Assembly (NCBI GenBank): GCA_034766995.1
Contig: CM068313.1
Location: 40,719,496 to 40,783,495, forward strand
DNA length: 64,000 nt
DNA from: Acanthacorydalis orientalis
Lineage: Eukaryota; Arthropoda; Insecta; Megaloptera; Corydalidae
Reading direction: 5' to 3'
Position numbers and translations under genes: made by a program. The notes beneath the pieces are model-generated. The model was not told where the DNA came from. It ran no database searches and worked only from the letters and a program-made list of their open reading frames with translations. This document shows, piece by piece, positions 1-12,373 of this stretch (positions are counted from its first letter, which is position 1; each line of letters opens with the position of its first letter).

Positions 1-76
1 ACGTGGTTTGAAATTATTGCATTACATTGTTACACTAGAAACTATTTTGTTTAAGATATACATGTACATACATATG

Positions 77-82
<6 letters not shown>

Positions 83-133
<51 letters not shown>
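83..133. repeat. (AT)n microsatellite
   Basis: (TA)n preceded by ACATAC units. Confidence 0.95.
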
Positions 134-140
<7 letters not shown>

Positions 141-425
141 CACAAACGAATATATTACGCATAACGGGAACAAGCACCGGGAAGTTGAAAACTATACTGA
201 AACTGGCAGTATTCGGGTACATTATCGTTGTTTTCCCCTCAACGCAACAACGTCTAGCCGCCAGACATTTTCGAAAGTACCTTCTCTCGTAATAATCATG
301 GTTGTGATGTTGCTATAGCAACGCGATGCAAATGAAAATAGTTTTATCTATGCTTTTTCGCAACATGTATGCAAGTCTTTATATAAGAGTGTATGTAATG
401 TACACACTTATACGCGTTTTGACAT

Positions 426-577
<152 letters not shown>

Positions 578-1225
578 TATGTATTGATATGAGGAAATGT
601 TGGAAACTATTTTAAGTTTTTGTTAATAAATACTTGTAGGATAAATCATCATATTAAAGAGATGCACAAAAGGGCATAATATTCGAAAGAAAAGCTTTAA
701 AATAGACATAAAAATTATATAGTAAGTATTTATATTTTTTTAAACCGAATCACAAATTGATCAATATATAAGCTAATGCAGCATTATTATTTGAAAAAAA
801 ATGAAATTTATATTATATTTCTGTGAGGCGTGGATAGATAAAGTAAATTGGTATTTGTAAGAAATAAATTTTGTGATGTTTTAGAATGAAGACGATTTAT
901 TAACAAACATTTTGATAATCTATCCTTAACTTTGTTAATTAAATCAAAATTAATATAATAATGTAATATCCAGTTATTGAAGTATTCGAATCGAATTCTA
1001 CGAAAATGGTAAATCACTGAGTACGTTTCTAATTTCTATCATAATCAGCGCTAACTAGATGCCATTCTAATAATTGAAGAAAATATAATTTACTGTATTT
1101 TATTACAAAGTAAATGTAAGGATAAAAATCAATTAAAGTTATACGATTAAGGAAGACATGTAGAACAATCTAGTAGATGCTTCTTAAAAGTAAAATATGA
1201 TTGTATATGTTGATATCTAGGAACA

Positions 1226-1226
<1 letters not shown>

Positions 1227-1315
<89 letters not shown>
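1227..1315. repeat. (AT)n microsatellite
   Basis: One of the longest uninterrupted tracts, about 85 bp. Confidence 0.95.
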
Positions 1316-1318
<3 letters not shown>

Positions 1319-2010
1319 ATGTTTAGAACAAAATTAATTATAATTTATTTACTTTATCTTTACAATTACATATACTTTTTAGGCTTATATTAGGTATGAT
1401 TAATTTCTTGAAACATTCAAAATTTAGTTCACAATGTATTGTGATATATTTTGAATCTCTACATACGAGTATATGTACTGTGTATAATATTTTATAAATT
1501 ACAGACCTATAATAATTGAACTGATCATAATCGAATAATATTTTTAATTACTAAATGGAATGTGTGATTGAGACTGTTTAGAAGTCAATTATTATTCAAT
1601 TTTTGATAAAATTCTTATTCTTCTATAAAAAAATCGAAAATAATAATTTTTCAAATGCCAAACGATAAAGACATTAATAATTTTTCTAACATCCGATAGA
1701 TACGAACTCAGTTTAGAAACTGCATTTATGATACTAAAGTATTCGATTTTGCAGTATTTTATTTTAATGACATATTGACTGACTTCTAAGTCAAACATGT
1801 ATCATATATATTTCAAATATAATGTGTAATAAAATAATTTAATTCAGGTATAATACAACAGGAATAAAATATTCAGTTATTATTACTTTAAAATTGTAAA
1901 TAGATTTTTATTTCTCTGTTGGCAATAATATGTGCTTGATTTCATTTGTGTATTTGTTATACTTATAGTTACGTTAAAACGATTCTCGAGGTAAATATTT
2001 TTTTTATTTT

Positions 2011-2012
<2 letters not shown>

Positions 2013-2051
<39 letters not shown>
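2013..2051. repeat. (AT)n microsatellite
   Basis: Pure (AT)n, about 39 bp. Confidence 0.95.
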
Positions 2052-2057
<6 letters not shown>

Positions 2058-2554
2058 GGGTATCCATTTTAATTTTTTACTTTGTAAAGATATTTTTCTA
2101 ATAATAATATTTTATACTATTTTTTTTGCCTACTTTTCAGCTTATGAAATAAATCTAATTCATTTTTTAAAGTTGATTTAAAGATCAGTTATGTTTTCAT
2201 TTGATTCTTCTGTGTTCATTGATTTATATTATTTCACGCATCTAACTGTTTTAAATTTATTACAATTTTAAGACACGCGCATTCTCATAAGGTTCATTTC
2301 AACTGATAATATTGATTTCTTAGCCTTCTGGAAGTTTGCCAGATTTTTGAATCGTTAGTCAACTTCTATTGTATAATAGTCTTGTGAATGAGTATACGAT
2401 AAAATTTTACATTTCTTAAAGAAGTACAGAGTTTATTTTTAATATTTATAAACGGAAATTAAAATATTAAAAAAAACATTTTTCGTGTCAAATAAATTCA
2501 TAAGTCTTCCTGAATATTAATTATTAATGAATATCTTTTTTTTTTAAATAATTG

Positions 2555-2555
<1 letters not shown>

Positions 2556-2606
<51 letters not shown>
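2556..2606. repeat. (AT)n microsatellite
   Basis: Pure (AT)n, about 51 bp. Confidence 0.95.
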
Positions 2607-2615
<9 letters not shown>

Positions 2616-3104
2616 TTTGTGGATTTGTTCAAATATGGAACTGATCATTTAAAAACATCCATTACTTCGACAACCTGTGTAAGCAACGCAAGTGCATTTT
2701 ATAAAGTTCTGTAGTAGTGCAAGAAAATCGATAAAGTGGTTATATTAAAGTGAATTATGGATTCAGCTGTACCATCATACAAGGGAGAACTAGCAACGAA
2801 TGTCTTATAGTATTCATACTATCAGACGGATGATATCGATTGATATGCCACATTAGATTAATGTACAATATTAATCATTGATATATATGTACATTTTCTC
2901 GAAACTATCGATCAATCAAATAATATTAGACAATAAAATAAGTATTTATATTAGAGGTTCAATAACTTCCTTTAAAATTATTATTTACAAATACTATTTA
3001 TATATTGTAAAATCTAGATGGTGCAGGTGATTATAACCAAAGTATGTATGTACAATTAGTATAAATGTGTGTGTATATATGTATATATGAGAATACAAGT
3101 AAAC

Positions 3105-3798
3105 TAATGCTGTACAGTAGGAGACGAAGGAGAAGATTAAGTCAAAACGTTACCATCGATGATTATAACTTTGAGGTTGCAAACAATTTCACACACCTCG
3201 GTTCAAATAATGTAAGTAAAAATGAAGATCAAAAACGAATATTAGCAGTAAATAGAACATATTTCGTTCTCTTGCCCAACATGAAATAAAAAATATGCAT
3301 AAGAATACCAAAATCCGACTATATAAAACCCTCATCCGGCCTGTCATATCTCAGGGAGGTGAAGCGTGGATCATGTCAGCTAAGACAGCAGAAATGTTGG
3401 ATACCGTCGAAAGAAGAATGTTGAGAAGAATATTTGGGCCAGTAAATGATTGAGGTATATGAAGAATACGCTACAATTTCGAATTATATAAAGTCTATAA
3501 GAAATCAAAACTATAGATCTTTATAAAAATGCTCCGCCTGCGATGGGCAGGTGTTGATATCCGCAAATTGAGCGGATGCCAGAATCAAGAGCACCAAAAA
3601 GAGGCTTGGATGAACAACCAGGTGGAAGAAGACCTGTGTGAAGAAGGTTTAGAAGAATGACAATGTAGAGAAGGATGCAGTGGAACTGTAGAGAGTAAGG
3701 AGCTGGAGAATGATTACTGGGCAGAAGAATGTTTGGAAGTAGAAAATTGAGGAGGTCAAGGCTCGATGTGGACTGTAGCGCCATCCGAGAAGAAAAAG
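3105..3798 (+). pseudogene. Non-LTR retrotransposon (LINE) 3' fragment, end of reverse transcriptase ORF
   Basis: Broken reading frames give the C-terminal part of a LINE endonuclease/reverse-transcriptase polyprotein. In order: VTIDDYNFEVANNFTHLGS (about 3148-3204), LYKTLIRPVISQGGEAW (about 3321-3371), a segment like LDTVERRMLRRIFGPV (about 3397-3445), RIRYNFELYKVYK, then LRLRWAG (about 3533-3553) and an Arg/Gly-rich tail. Several frameshifts and stops separate these pieces, so the copy is dead. It is 5'-truncated, as is usual for LINEs. The element ends at GAAGAAAAAG and runs straight into (AT)n. The clade (Jockey/CR1/I-like) cannot be fixed from this tail. Confidence 0.8.
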
Positions 3799-3815
3799 AT
3801 ATATATATATATATT
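3799..3815. repeat. Short (AT)n at LINE 3' end
   Basis: An (AT)8 tract directly follows the LINE tail. It may derive from the element's own 3' tail or from the insertion site. Confidence 0.8.
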
Positions 3816-4729
3816 CTTTACAGATTCAATGTAAACTTATTGTTTAAAAAAATCAATCGAAATCATAAAGTGGGAGATTTGGGTTAAAAAATAGTAAAAG
3901 CAACATTTCCTAATATATTAAAAATTATTAACTATTAACTTTTACAAACATTGCATGTATGGACGTTACTTTAAAGCAAAATAAGGATTTTTTTCAATCA
4001 AGACACTTTTCTTAATAACACATTGATATATAAAAAATCGAAATAATATTTAATGTTGATATCTTTTTTGCCGAAGTAATGGCAGTCACATGTCCTGAAG
4101 CAAGAATGCAGAGAGTACCGATAATTCTGAGTATAAAAAAAAATAAAATTAGAGCATTGTTGATATAGATTTTTGTACTAGAGAAAGAAAAAATCTTTTA
4201 TAGAATAGACGGAATGACCAGTTTTACATCATTTAGTCTTTAACCATTTTTGATTATTTTACAGTTTTAAATTAAACGGCATGAAAAATGTACTGAAATA
4301 AAGAGAGATTATATATATAGTTCCAAACATCTGATAAAGCAGTTAACGTTATAAGATAATCAGTGAAACGATTAATTAATTTCAAATATACTGAGATTAG
4401 AAAATACAAAATAGAAATAACTGAATAGAAAATACACTAACATTATTCACTACCGAAAAAAGAGCATAAATAGGTGATTTATACGTATTTATCCAATACA
4501 TAGATGAAATAAGTATTTTTTTCCGAAATTACAAAATATTTTTTATATGAAATGAAGTAAATATGTATTAATTAAATTCCATTTTTGATTATGAAAAGAA
4601 AATACATTTATAACACATAAATATTACTGAAAACTTTCGAATTAATATCTTAAGCAACCTTATATTCTACGAAGATGGATTTCGGTAAACATTTTAAGAA
4701 AATTAAAAACTAAATTAATTACTTAGCTG

Positions 4730-4730
4730 T

Positions 4731-4807
<77 letters not shown>
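4730..4807. repeat. (AT)n microsatellite
   Basis: (TA)n with one ACATATACAT interruption. Confidence 0.95.
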
Positions 4808-4813
<6 letters not shown>

Positions 4814-6682
4814 TAATGCAGAATGAGTGTTCAGAAAGAAAAAATAACTTTCTTTGTTGGCGAGCTTAGTTTGAACAAGAATGTTGAAGCAAAAATATGT
4901 GAAAAGCGGCTCCGATATCATTCTTGTTCTCTTTTCGAGTCATTAACCATCAAATACATTGTTGTTCAGAGCAATTCCCGCACACAAAAACTCATACGAG
5001 ACCAAATCACACGCGTCATTGTGCCAATCCACCACCATCAGACACCCTCGGACTTTCATTCTACTGTACTGTACTTTGCTTTCTGTCAGAATGATCATTG
5101 TGTATTTTGTTGTTTTGGATAGAATAATTTTACATTTTCAGTATACTTTTATTTTTAAATATTATTCAAATATATATATATATATATAAACGAACATGCA
5201 TATGAAATCATAAAACATTAAAATCCAATTCAATATTTTGTATAACAACAAGTTTATAATAAAATTTATAAAGTAATAAATATACAATTAAAAAATAAAA
5301 GCAGTTTATAACAATATAAATAAACATTGAATATTATCAATAATATTATCAAAAACAAAATGGCAATCATTAGCAATAAACTTTAAAAAATATTTTATCT
5401 TAGTACTCAATATAAAAATTCAGTCCTATGAGCATTTTTTATGTTTGTTTGATATATTTTTATGAATTAATAGCAAATTTGAAAACTGATATTGTTATAA
5501 ACAAATTCATCACTTTTTAGTTCGAGATAAATCAATAACGATTTTTTTTTAATACATGTTAAGTAAATACATTTCTCTGGAAAATTAATATTTAACATTG
5601 TAATAAATTAGTTTTTTATATAAAATATAGCATCAATAATACAGAACAAATAATGATATTCAATATATTATACTACTTCAAATTATTTATTTTGAAAAAA
5701 AAGTAGTAATAGAGATTATTACTATGTAAATATAAATTTGTTTCGCTAAGATTGTCATTTGCAATTATCCATGATTAAAATTAAATTTATTCTAAAGATT
5801 GTGTTTTTCAGTAAAATACCAGATAATATGTATCTGTGTATTTTGAATTTAATTAATTACAACGATTTATATGTTTAAAAAATATAAATTAGTTTTGATT
5901 AAAAAATATAGATGAATGTAGAATATTTATTGTTTTAAATTATTTTTTTATAAACACAGACTGTACGATCGAAATATATGAACAAATTATATGCAATTAT
6001 TAGAAGTTATTTTCGCAAAAATAATACAAAAACATTTCATTGGGCGTTACGAAAACCATTTATAGTTTTGTGTTACTTTATTATTGAAAGAATTCTAATG
6101 TTTAATAAATAAAAATAAGTTTATAAATATATACATTCAATTCATTACAAAACACTTCTGTTGGCAATGAAATAAAAAAATTAAAAAAAATATATGTAGA
6201 ACATCCGTAATAGTGTTTCGTCATAAAAACAAACGGTAACAGTGCAACAATGACATCGCAACTCTTTTGTATAATACCAGTGCGGAGTTGACGTCGCGAC
6301 GGAGGCCCACGGTCGGTGTCTGTTGTGTGACTCATGTGGATAGCAATGTCGACCGAGCCTGACGCCATATATTTTCCGCGAACAAATGACTTTGCTGCGA
6401 AATGAACACGAGCCTTCCATCAAATATTCATAGAGCAATCTTCGTTTATATCCGTTCTTTATTTAATTCTTGTTTTCTCGGAAAATGTGAAAAACATATA
6501 GGTATTTTTTTCCTTTTCGAGTTTTCATGTTGATTGAATGGATATATGTTGGATGTAAACGATATATTGAAGTAATAATAAAGTATTATAATATTTATTA
6601 GATCACTATCTTGGATTACTGGTAAAAAAATAGTTTTTTAGATTGTTAATTAAATTTACAAGCATACTAAATATAAGTACGG

Positions 6683-6690
<8 letters not shown>

Positions 6691-6731
<41 letters not shown>
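6691..6731. repeat. (AT)n microsatellite
   Basis: Pure (AT)n, about 40 bp. Confidence 0.95.
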
Positions 6732-6734
<3 letters not shown>

Positions 6735-6978
6735 TGGATAATATAGTAAAATATTAGTAATTTTATTTAAATAATTTCATGAAATATAAATTATACCATC
6801 CGAAAAATAATCATTTAATCAATACATGCTAAGTGAAATATTAATTAATTTTCGTAGAAAACAATTAGTTCACAGGCTCAAGTGTTTTTATACCAGTTCT
6901 ATTTAATCAATATATCTGAAGACGAGTTATAACGTTTTAACTTAATTGTTTAACAAATGAACATAATAATAAATTGCA

Positions 6979-6982
<4 letters not shown>

Positions 6983-7016
<34 letters not shown>

Positions 7017-7059
7017 CATACGTATATATATATATATATATACATATACACATAAATAC

Positions 7060-7132
<73 letters not shown>

Positions 7133-7136
7133 TAAG
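6983..7136. repeat. Compound (AT)n microsatellite
   Basis: (TA)n with ACATAC and CACATAAATA interruptions, ending in three (AAAT) units. Confidence 0.95.
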
Positions 7137-7274
7137 TGTGTACTTCACATACACTAATACTTTTTCTATATCAGTAAAATTTTAAAAACTTTAATGTTCT
7201 GTTTACCTCTCTTCACTTTCCTTGTTTATATTATTACTGATTTAATGTGTTTGTTTAGCTAGGTAGTATATTTT

Positions 7275-7757
7275 TATGATTTTTTTGCGAACATATTCGT
7301 ATATTAAAGTGTTCATGTTTGCAAAATCAAGCTAAAAATGAAAAATCGAGAAAAAATCATTTTCTGAAATAAAATTGTAAAAATTTAAAATAGAGCATTT
7401 TTCGAAAAAAATTGCAAGAAAATGTTATTTCATCTTTATTTAAATATTTTTTTTTAATAAAATGCATTAACTAATTTTATTCAGGTGAAGAAAAAAAACT
7501 GCATGAATCTAGCGAGACTCAAACCTAACATGACAGACACTTCAAGTCGACTCGCTACTGTCTAGCTCTCAAATTAGTTGAATATCAAACAAAGAATTTC
7601 TCTTATAAGATGCAGAAACTTTGGAGCCTTTTTTATCGCAAATGACTGGATAATGCGAGCTAGTATGTTACTATACTAATACCTTTGAGGTACCCTACCA
7701 CTACATGAAGTTTGGTCCCAAAGTCAATTTTCGAGGTCGTATCTTCCCCTTACAAGT
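7275..7757 (-). repeat. Foldback repeat family, single-arm copy
   Basis: This 480-bp stretch matches, in the opposite orientation, the left arm and central loop of the palindromic element at 31248-31868. Shared landmarks are the loop TTCGTATATTAAAGTGTTCA (about 7296-7315), TTTTCTGAAATAAAATTGTA, the TTCAGGTGAAGAAAAAAAACT stretch near 7482, and the terminus GAGGTCGTATCTTCCCCTTA (about 7733-7752). Only one arm is present here; the partner arm upstream of the loop is missing. I find no coding capacity in the arm. Confidence 0.75.
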
Positions 7758-8409
7758 GTTTTACTAATTGAGTATTCTGGCTGAATTTGAAGATCAAATT
7801 GCAAGAGAAGAAGCGATCTATCAACTTTTTCTTGGCTACTTTATATGGCATCCAAATATATACCTATATATGTATTTAAGTTTCTCTGATGTTCAATAAT
7901 TGATTCTTGCGCTATAAACTAACTTTTTGACTACAGAAAGTTTCTCTGCTTACTAGTATAAATTGGCTTATTTTGGTTAATGCCAAGACTTATTTATCTA
8001 CAACCTGAGAATACTTTTCAGTGGAGAATATTTCCAAGAAAAACTTCTAGTGCAGAATTTTGCTAGCTATTGTTGAATTGTTTGAATATCGAATGAGACC
8101 TTTTCCTAGAAAACTTGATTCGGATAACCGTTGTGTTTTTACCATTCCAAAAGTAAAATAGCACAAGATGGCGAAAATTAACCTAATTTTGTTCTATTTT
8201 CAAAATACAATTACATGAAAATAATTTAAGAAAAATTAACGATTTTAAACTCAAAAACATTTCAAAGTATGAGTTGTTAAATAATTTTGGTTAATTGGGT
8301 TTAAAGTGATGTTAATGATTGTTAACTAGTGTAAATACTAGACACAGAAAAAAATAAACAGACTTTTTGATTAATATGATAGTCGTTTTATTTATCTAAT
8401 ACATTTTGT

Positions 8410-8414
<5 letters not shown>

Positions 8415-8456
<42 letters not shown>
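8415..8456. repeat. (AT)n microsatellite
   Basis: Pure (TA)n, about 42 bp. Confidence 0.95.
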
Positions 8457-8459
<3 letters not shown>

Positions 8460-8766
8460 GTTCTTAAATCTTTTATTAAAAACTATCCATAGAATTGTTT
8501 TATACAGCAAATATAAAATACAAGTAAATATATTTCTAGCTAAAATATCTATATTTATATTCTTACAATATATATTTTAATTTATTTTATTAAATGACTT
8601 AATTGAAGTTTTAATATAATATTTACTTTTCAATTTTATTCAGAAACTCCACTGTTTATGATTGTGATTTTTCTAAATATACAATACAAGATCTAAATGA
8701 AGGGTTATTTAAACCAATATTTGTAAACATGTTTATGCACATATAAGAACATTTTAATATGGGTGA

Positions 8767-8772
<6 letters not shown>

Positions 8773-8823
<51 letters not shown>
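8773..8823. repeat. (AT)n microsatellite at mariner left end
   Basis: The tract ends at the TA target dinucleotide of the mariner at 8824-9286. Confidence 0.95.
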
Positions 8824-8827
<4 letters not shown>

Positions 8828-9286
8828 GTTGGTACGAAAATAATTGCGGTTTTTGTTTTTTGAATTTCAACCTTAATTTTATTCAATGAAAGTGTCATTT
8901 CATTGTGTTTATGTTAATATCATTTTAAAGTTCATTTTTAGTCTGTATACTGGTGAACATCGATTTTAGTTTTAATATTAATTTTGCTTCAAATTAAGGT
9001 GTTGAATTAAAGACAGAAAAGGAGCAAATAAAGGTAATTTATTGAATGAGTTCAAAACGGGTCTGGGGACGAGAGCTTTGAAGACGAAGAAAGTCGCGGG
9101 CGTCCTTCTTCAGTTTATAATGACCAACTGAAGGCGTTAGTTGAATTAAACCATGTACAACAATTCGACAGCTTGCACAAAAGTTGAGCGTTAGTCATCC
9201 AATAGTTCTGAACTATTTAAAACAGGTAGCTGAGAGAAACGTATATGAATTTGAAGATCATAAACCGCATTTTCCTACCAACGTAA
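8824..9286 (+). mobile_element. Mariner transposon, internally deleted, with both inverted repeats
   Basis: The left end TTAGGTTGGTACGAAAATAA begins after a TA dinucleotide at 8822-8823. The right end, reverse-complemented TTACGTTGGTAGGAAAATGC, stops at 9286 and is followed by TA. These match cecropia-type mariner termini (TTAGGTTGGTGCAAAA...). Between them is a mariner 5' leader and a heavily deleted transposase: KQKRSK-like start, FKTG, then FEDEESRGRPSSV (about 9075-9113), YNDQLKALVEL and LSVSHPIVL. A normal mariner is about 1.3 kb; this one is 463 bp and has lost the whole catalytic domain. It is embedded in (AT)n on both sides. Confidence 0.88.
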
Positions 9287-9289
9287 TAC

Positions 9290-9340
<51 letters not shown>
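9287..9340. repeat. (AT)n microsatellite at mariner right end
   Basis: TACATATACA then pure (TA)n. It is the other side of the tract interrupted by the 8824-9286 mariner. Confidence 0.95.
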
Positions 9341-9346
<6 letters not shown>

Positions 9347-10102
9347 AACAAGGTATGAACATTGTATAAAAATACAATAATATAAATGTGAACACATGAA
9401 AGAATTCTGACTGTGGTTTTTAATCATTGATTTAAAAAAGTATGTTAGTAAAGAATAAGTTTATGTAAGAAATCATTCCTACGATTACTCTTTCGATAAA
9501 ATAACCAACGCACGTCCCTTACCGAGTCGACACCTTGAGCACGATGTGTCATCGGGTGTAATTCATTGACATTTTACGCATGAGGACCCGTAAACTATAT
9601 GTGAACACGCTAAGCTAGCCGTATATGAGCATAGCTTTTTATGACTTGGCGGATTATAGCAACGAGATTAAGCGACTGCGACTGGGCATGTGGAGTTTTA
9701 TATCTTTATTAACGCTTTATTTAGTCCAATTATGAACGTACTGTACGTTTTGAAAAAGTCGCAGAAAAATAAAGTAGCGCTGGATTCGCCTAACCGCTTG
9801 TTTTGTAACAGAACAGTGATTTTACATATATTCCATTACGATTTTAATTTTGATATCGTATTACGTTTATGGTAATTTATCATTAATATTTATAACATGT
9901 TTATGCATGCGATTAAATTATATACATATTCAATTAAATTAAATCTTCCTATCATATATTTAAATAAACGAATGAATTATTTTTTCAAATTTAATCTGAA
10001 TAATGAATGATGTAATGTAGTAATTATCTAATTAAAACAAACAATCGAAATATTTAATATATGCGGGTATCTCTTATACGTATAAATACATACATACATA
10101 TA

Positions 10103-10110
<8 letters not shown>

Positions 10111-10174
<64 letters not shown>
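10111..10174. repeat. (AT)n microsatellite
   Basis: Pure (TA)n of about 64 bp, preceded by ACATACATAC. Confidence 0.95.
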
Positions 10175-10179
<5 letters not shown>

Positions 10180-11020
10180 AGAAATTAAATATGATTACCT
10201 TCAATTTTTTAAGTACAAATATTCAAAAAAAAAATAATAAACTAAAAAAAATAAGAGTGAAAATGAAAAAATCGGTATTTATATTAAAAATATATTTTCC
10301 TTTATTTTCAACATTGTAATAAAATTGGATTATGTTTAAGTAATATTTACTTATTAAATTGAAGGAAAACAACTTAAAACATGCCATCATGAAACACCTC
10401 GATATTATTCAACAAAGTTATATGCCCGTTATATAATCAAGGATGTATCCTCGTATAAATTTATTTAATAAAGAACGAAATATCTGAATACTTCTAATAA
10501 CATTAAATACTCAAATATGTACAAGAAATTATATTAGATATATCATATTTTTGGCAGTTTTTTTTTCAAATTTTGTAATTATTTAAAAATATAAAATTTA
10601 CTTATGATTTATTTTAATCAAAAATCAAACTTTAAATCGAAATTAAAGATTAGTTGTATATATATTTTTTTTAAAAAAGGCTATCAGAAAATAAGTAAAT
10701 AAATTTTTTTTTATGATAATATAGACATTATTTAGAATTAGAATTAGAATTTTTTATACATTATTAGTTTTTTAAATATAAAGAAAACTAAATAAACGGA
10801 AAATTACCAATACAATGAAAAACCAAAATATTTTTTTAATATTAATTGCACTTAAGTAAAACTGCTAATTATATCTTGCTTAAGAATTTGATCTTTTATT
10901 TTATTCAGTATGTTTGTCAATATTTAGTTTTGTAAATGACAACAAATCTTAATTCAAATAATTAAATGGATCAATATTTTTTGTTTTTATTATCGTTAAA
11001 TCTTAGTTGAACAGTGGGTA

Positions 11021-11025
<5 letters not shown>

Positions 11026-11071
<46 letters not shown>
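11026..11071. repeat. (AT)n microsatellite
   Basis: Pure (AT)n, about 46 bp. Confidence 0.95.
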
Positions 11072-11077
<6 letters not shown>

Positions 11078-11444
11078 CAAGTCAGTCTGTCATATTAATA
11101 AAAGTTGTTCTGAGATTTCAGTTTAAATTTCCATTCTAGAATTTGATTCTACTTCGTTGGTTTAACAAATACTTGTGTAGTGTTTGCATTACAGTACGCG
11201 AGAGTCTAGATGGGGTTTATGAGTTATTTTTCACCCTGGTTCTCAAAGGTTAGGGGATAATATGTTGGTATTTACGCTCGTAAAGTTGTGAGTTGTGACA
11301 AGGCTCAAGACGTCTGTACTTATGCTCTTGACTATAGCGTAGAACCATTTTCAGTACTTTATTTTTATACACATCTACATACAAAACCGGTACCCTCACA
11401 TACAAATATTGAAATATAAATATATACGTATAGACACAGACACA

Positions 11445-11448
<4 letters not shown>

Positions 11449-11486
<38 letters not shown>
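11449..11486. repeat. (AT)n microsatellite
   Basis: (TA)n preceded by an ACACAGACACACGC stretch. Confidence 0.95.
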
Positions 11487-11490
<4 letters not shown>

Positions 11491-11822
11491 TCTGCCATTG
11501 CAAATTTTTATTTAAATTATTTTACAAAGCTGCCAAGATTGATGCTTGTTAAAATTTTTAGCAAAAATGTAGCTTCGTTTTCGTTCAAGATCAATAGAAA
11601 CACGTGTTGAAAAGTTGTATTTAAGTTATAAACATATACACTAATACATAATATTCCAATAGAAAAACATGAAGAAAACAAATATGTAAGCCAAAGTGAG
11701 ATTAATTTTAAGTGTACAGTATTCGGCGGAGTTTCCAAAATACATAACACAAACTAAAACTCTTAGTAAAATAAATAATTAATTGAATGAAAAATATCTT
11801 TTCAATATTTTAAATATTTACC

Positions 11823-11855
<33 letters not shown>

Positions 11856-11910
11856 ATATATATAATATATATAGTATGTATGTATGTATGTATGTATGTA
11901 GGTAGGTATG

Positions 11911-11964
<54 letters not shown>
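11823..11964. repeat. Compound (AT)n-(GTAT)n-(AT)n microsatellite
   Basis: Two (TA)n blocks flank a (GTAT)n block with two GTAG variants (about 11876-11918). Confidence 0.95.
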
Positions 11965-11967
<3 letters not shown>

Positions 11968-12286
11968 TTTTAAATGTTTCAGAAGACAATCAGCATAAGT
12001 AAGATGATAGAAATCTTTTCTTCTCCCAAAATACCTTGAAAGGTAAATGATTTTGTAGATTTCAAAATGGTAGTTAGCAATTAATAAATTTTACAATAAT
12101 TGATACAAAAAATTTCCAGTATACAACAATGGTGTTTATAATGTGAAAGAAAATCTTTCAATATGGCCACCAAAAGTTTAGTGACATATTTATTAATCTC
12201 TGAGTTATCCATGAGAGCATAAAAAGTTTACGCAAAAAGAATTAAAGTTATAATTTTTAAAACAGCGAGAAAGATTATTCTTAGTT

Positions 12287-12288
<2 letters not shown>

Positions 12289-12368
<80 letters not shown>

Positions 12369-12373
12369 ATATA
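12289..12373. repeat. Compound (AT)n-(GT)n microsatellite
   Basis: (AT)n of about 65 bp followed by (GT)7 and ATATA. Confidence 0.95.

Larger units (their letters stand above)
3816..7274. other. AT-rich non-coding DNA with one GC-richer patch
   Basis: No gene is recognised. The 6240-6420 stretch is GC-richer (for example GACGTCGCGACGG near 6290). It has overlapping minus-strand ORFs but no splice or family support, so a conserved non-coding element or untranslated exon is possible. Confidence 0.6.

Noticed and set aside
1577..1789. Inverted TTAGAAGTCA pair as possible MITE ends
   Set aside because: There are only about 10 bp of match, no convincing target duplication and no second copy in the window.
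6102..6438. Overlapping minus-strand ORFs over the GC-richer patch
   Set aside because: Two frames are open over the same stretch, neither resembles a known protein, and no acceptor/donor pair fits.
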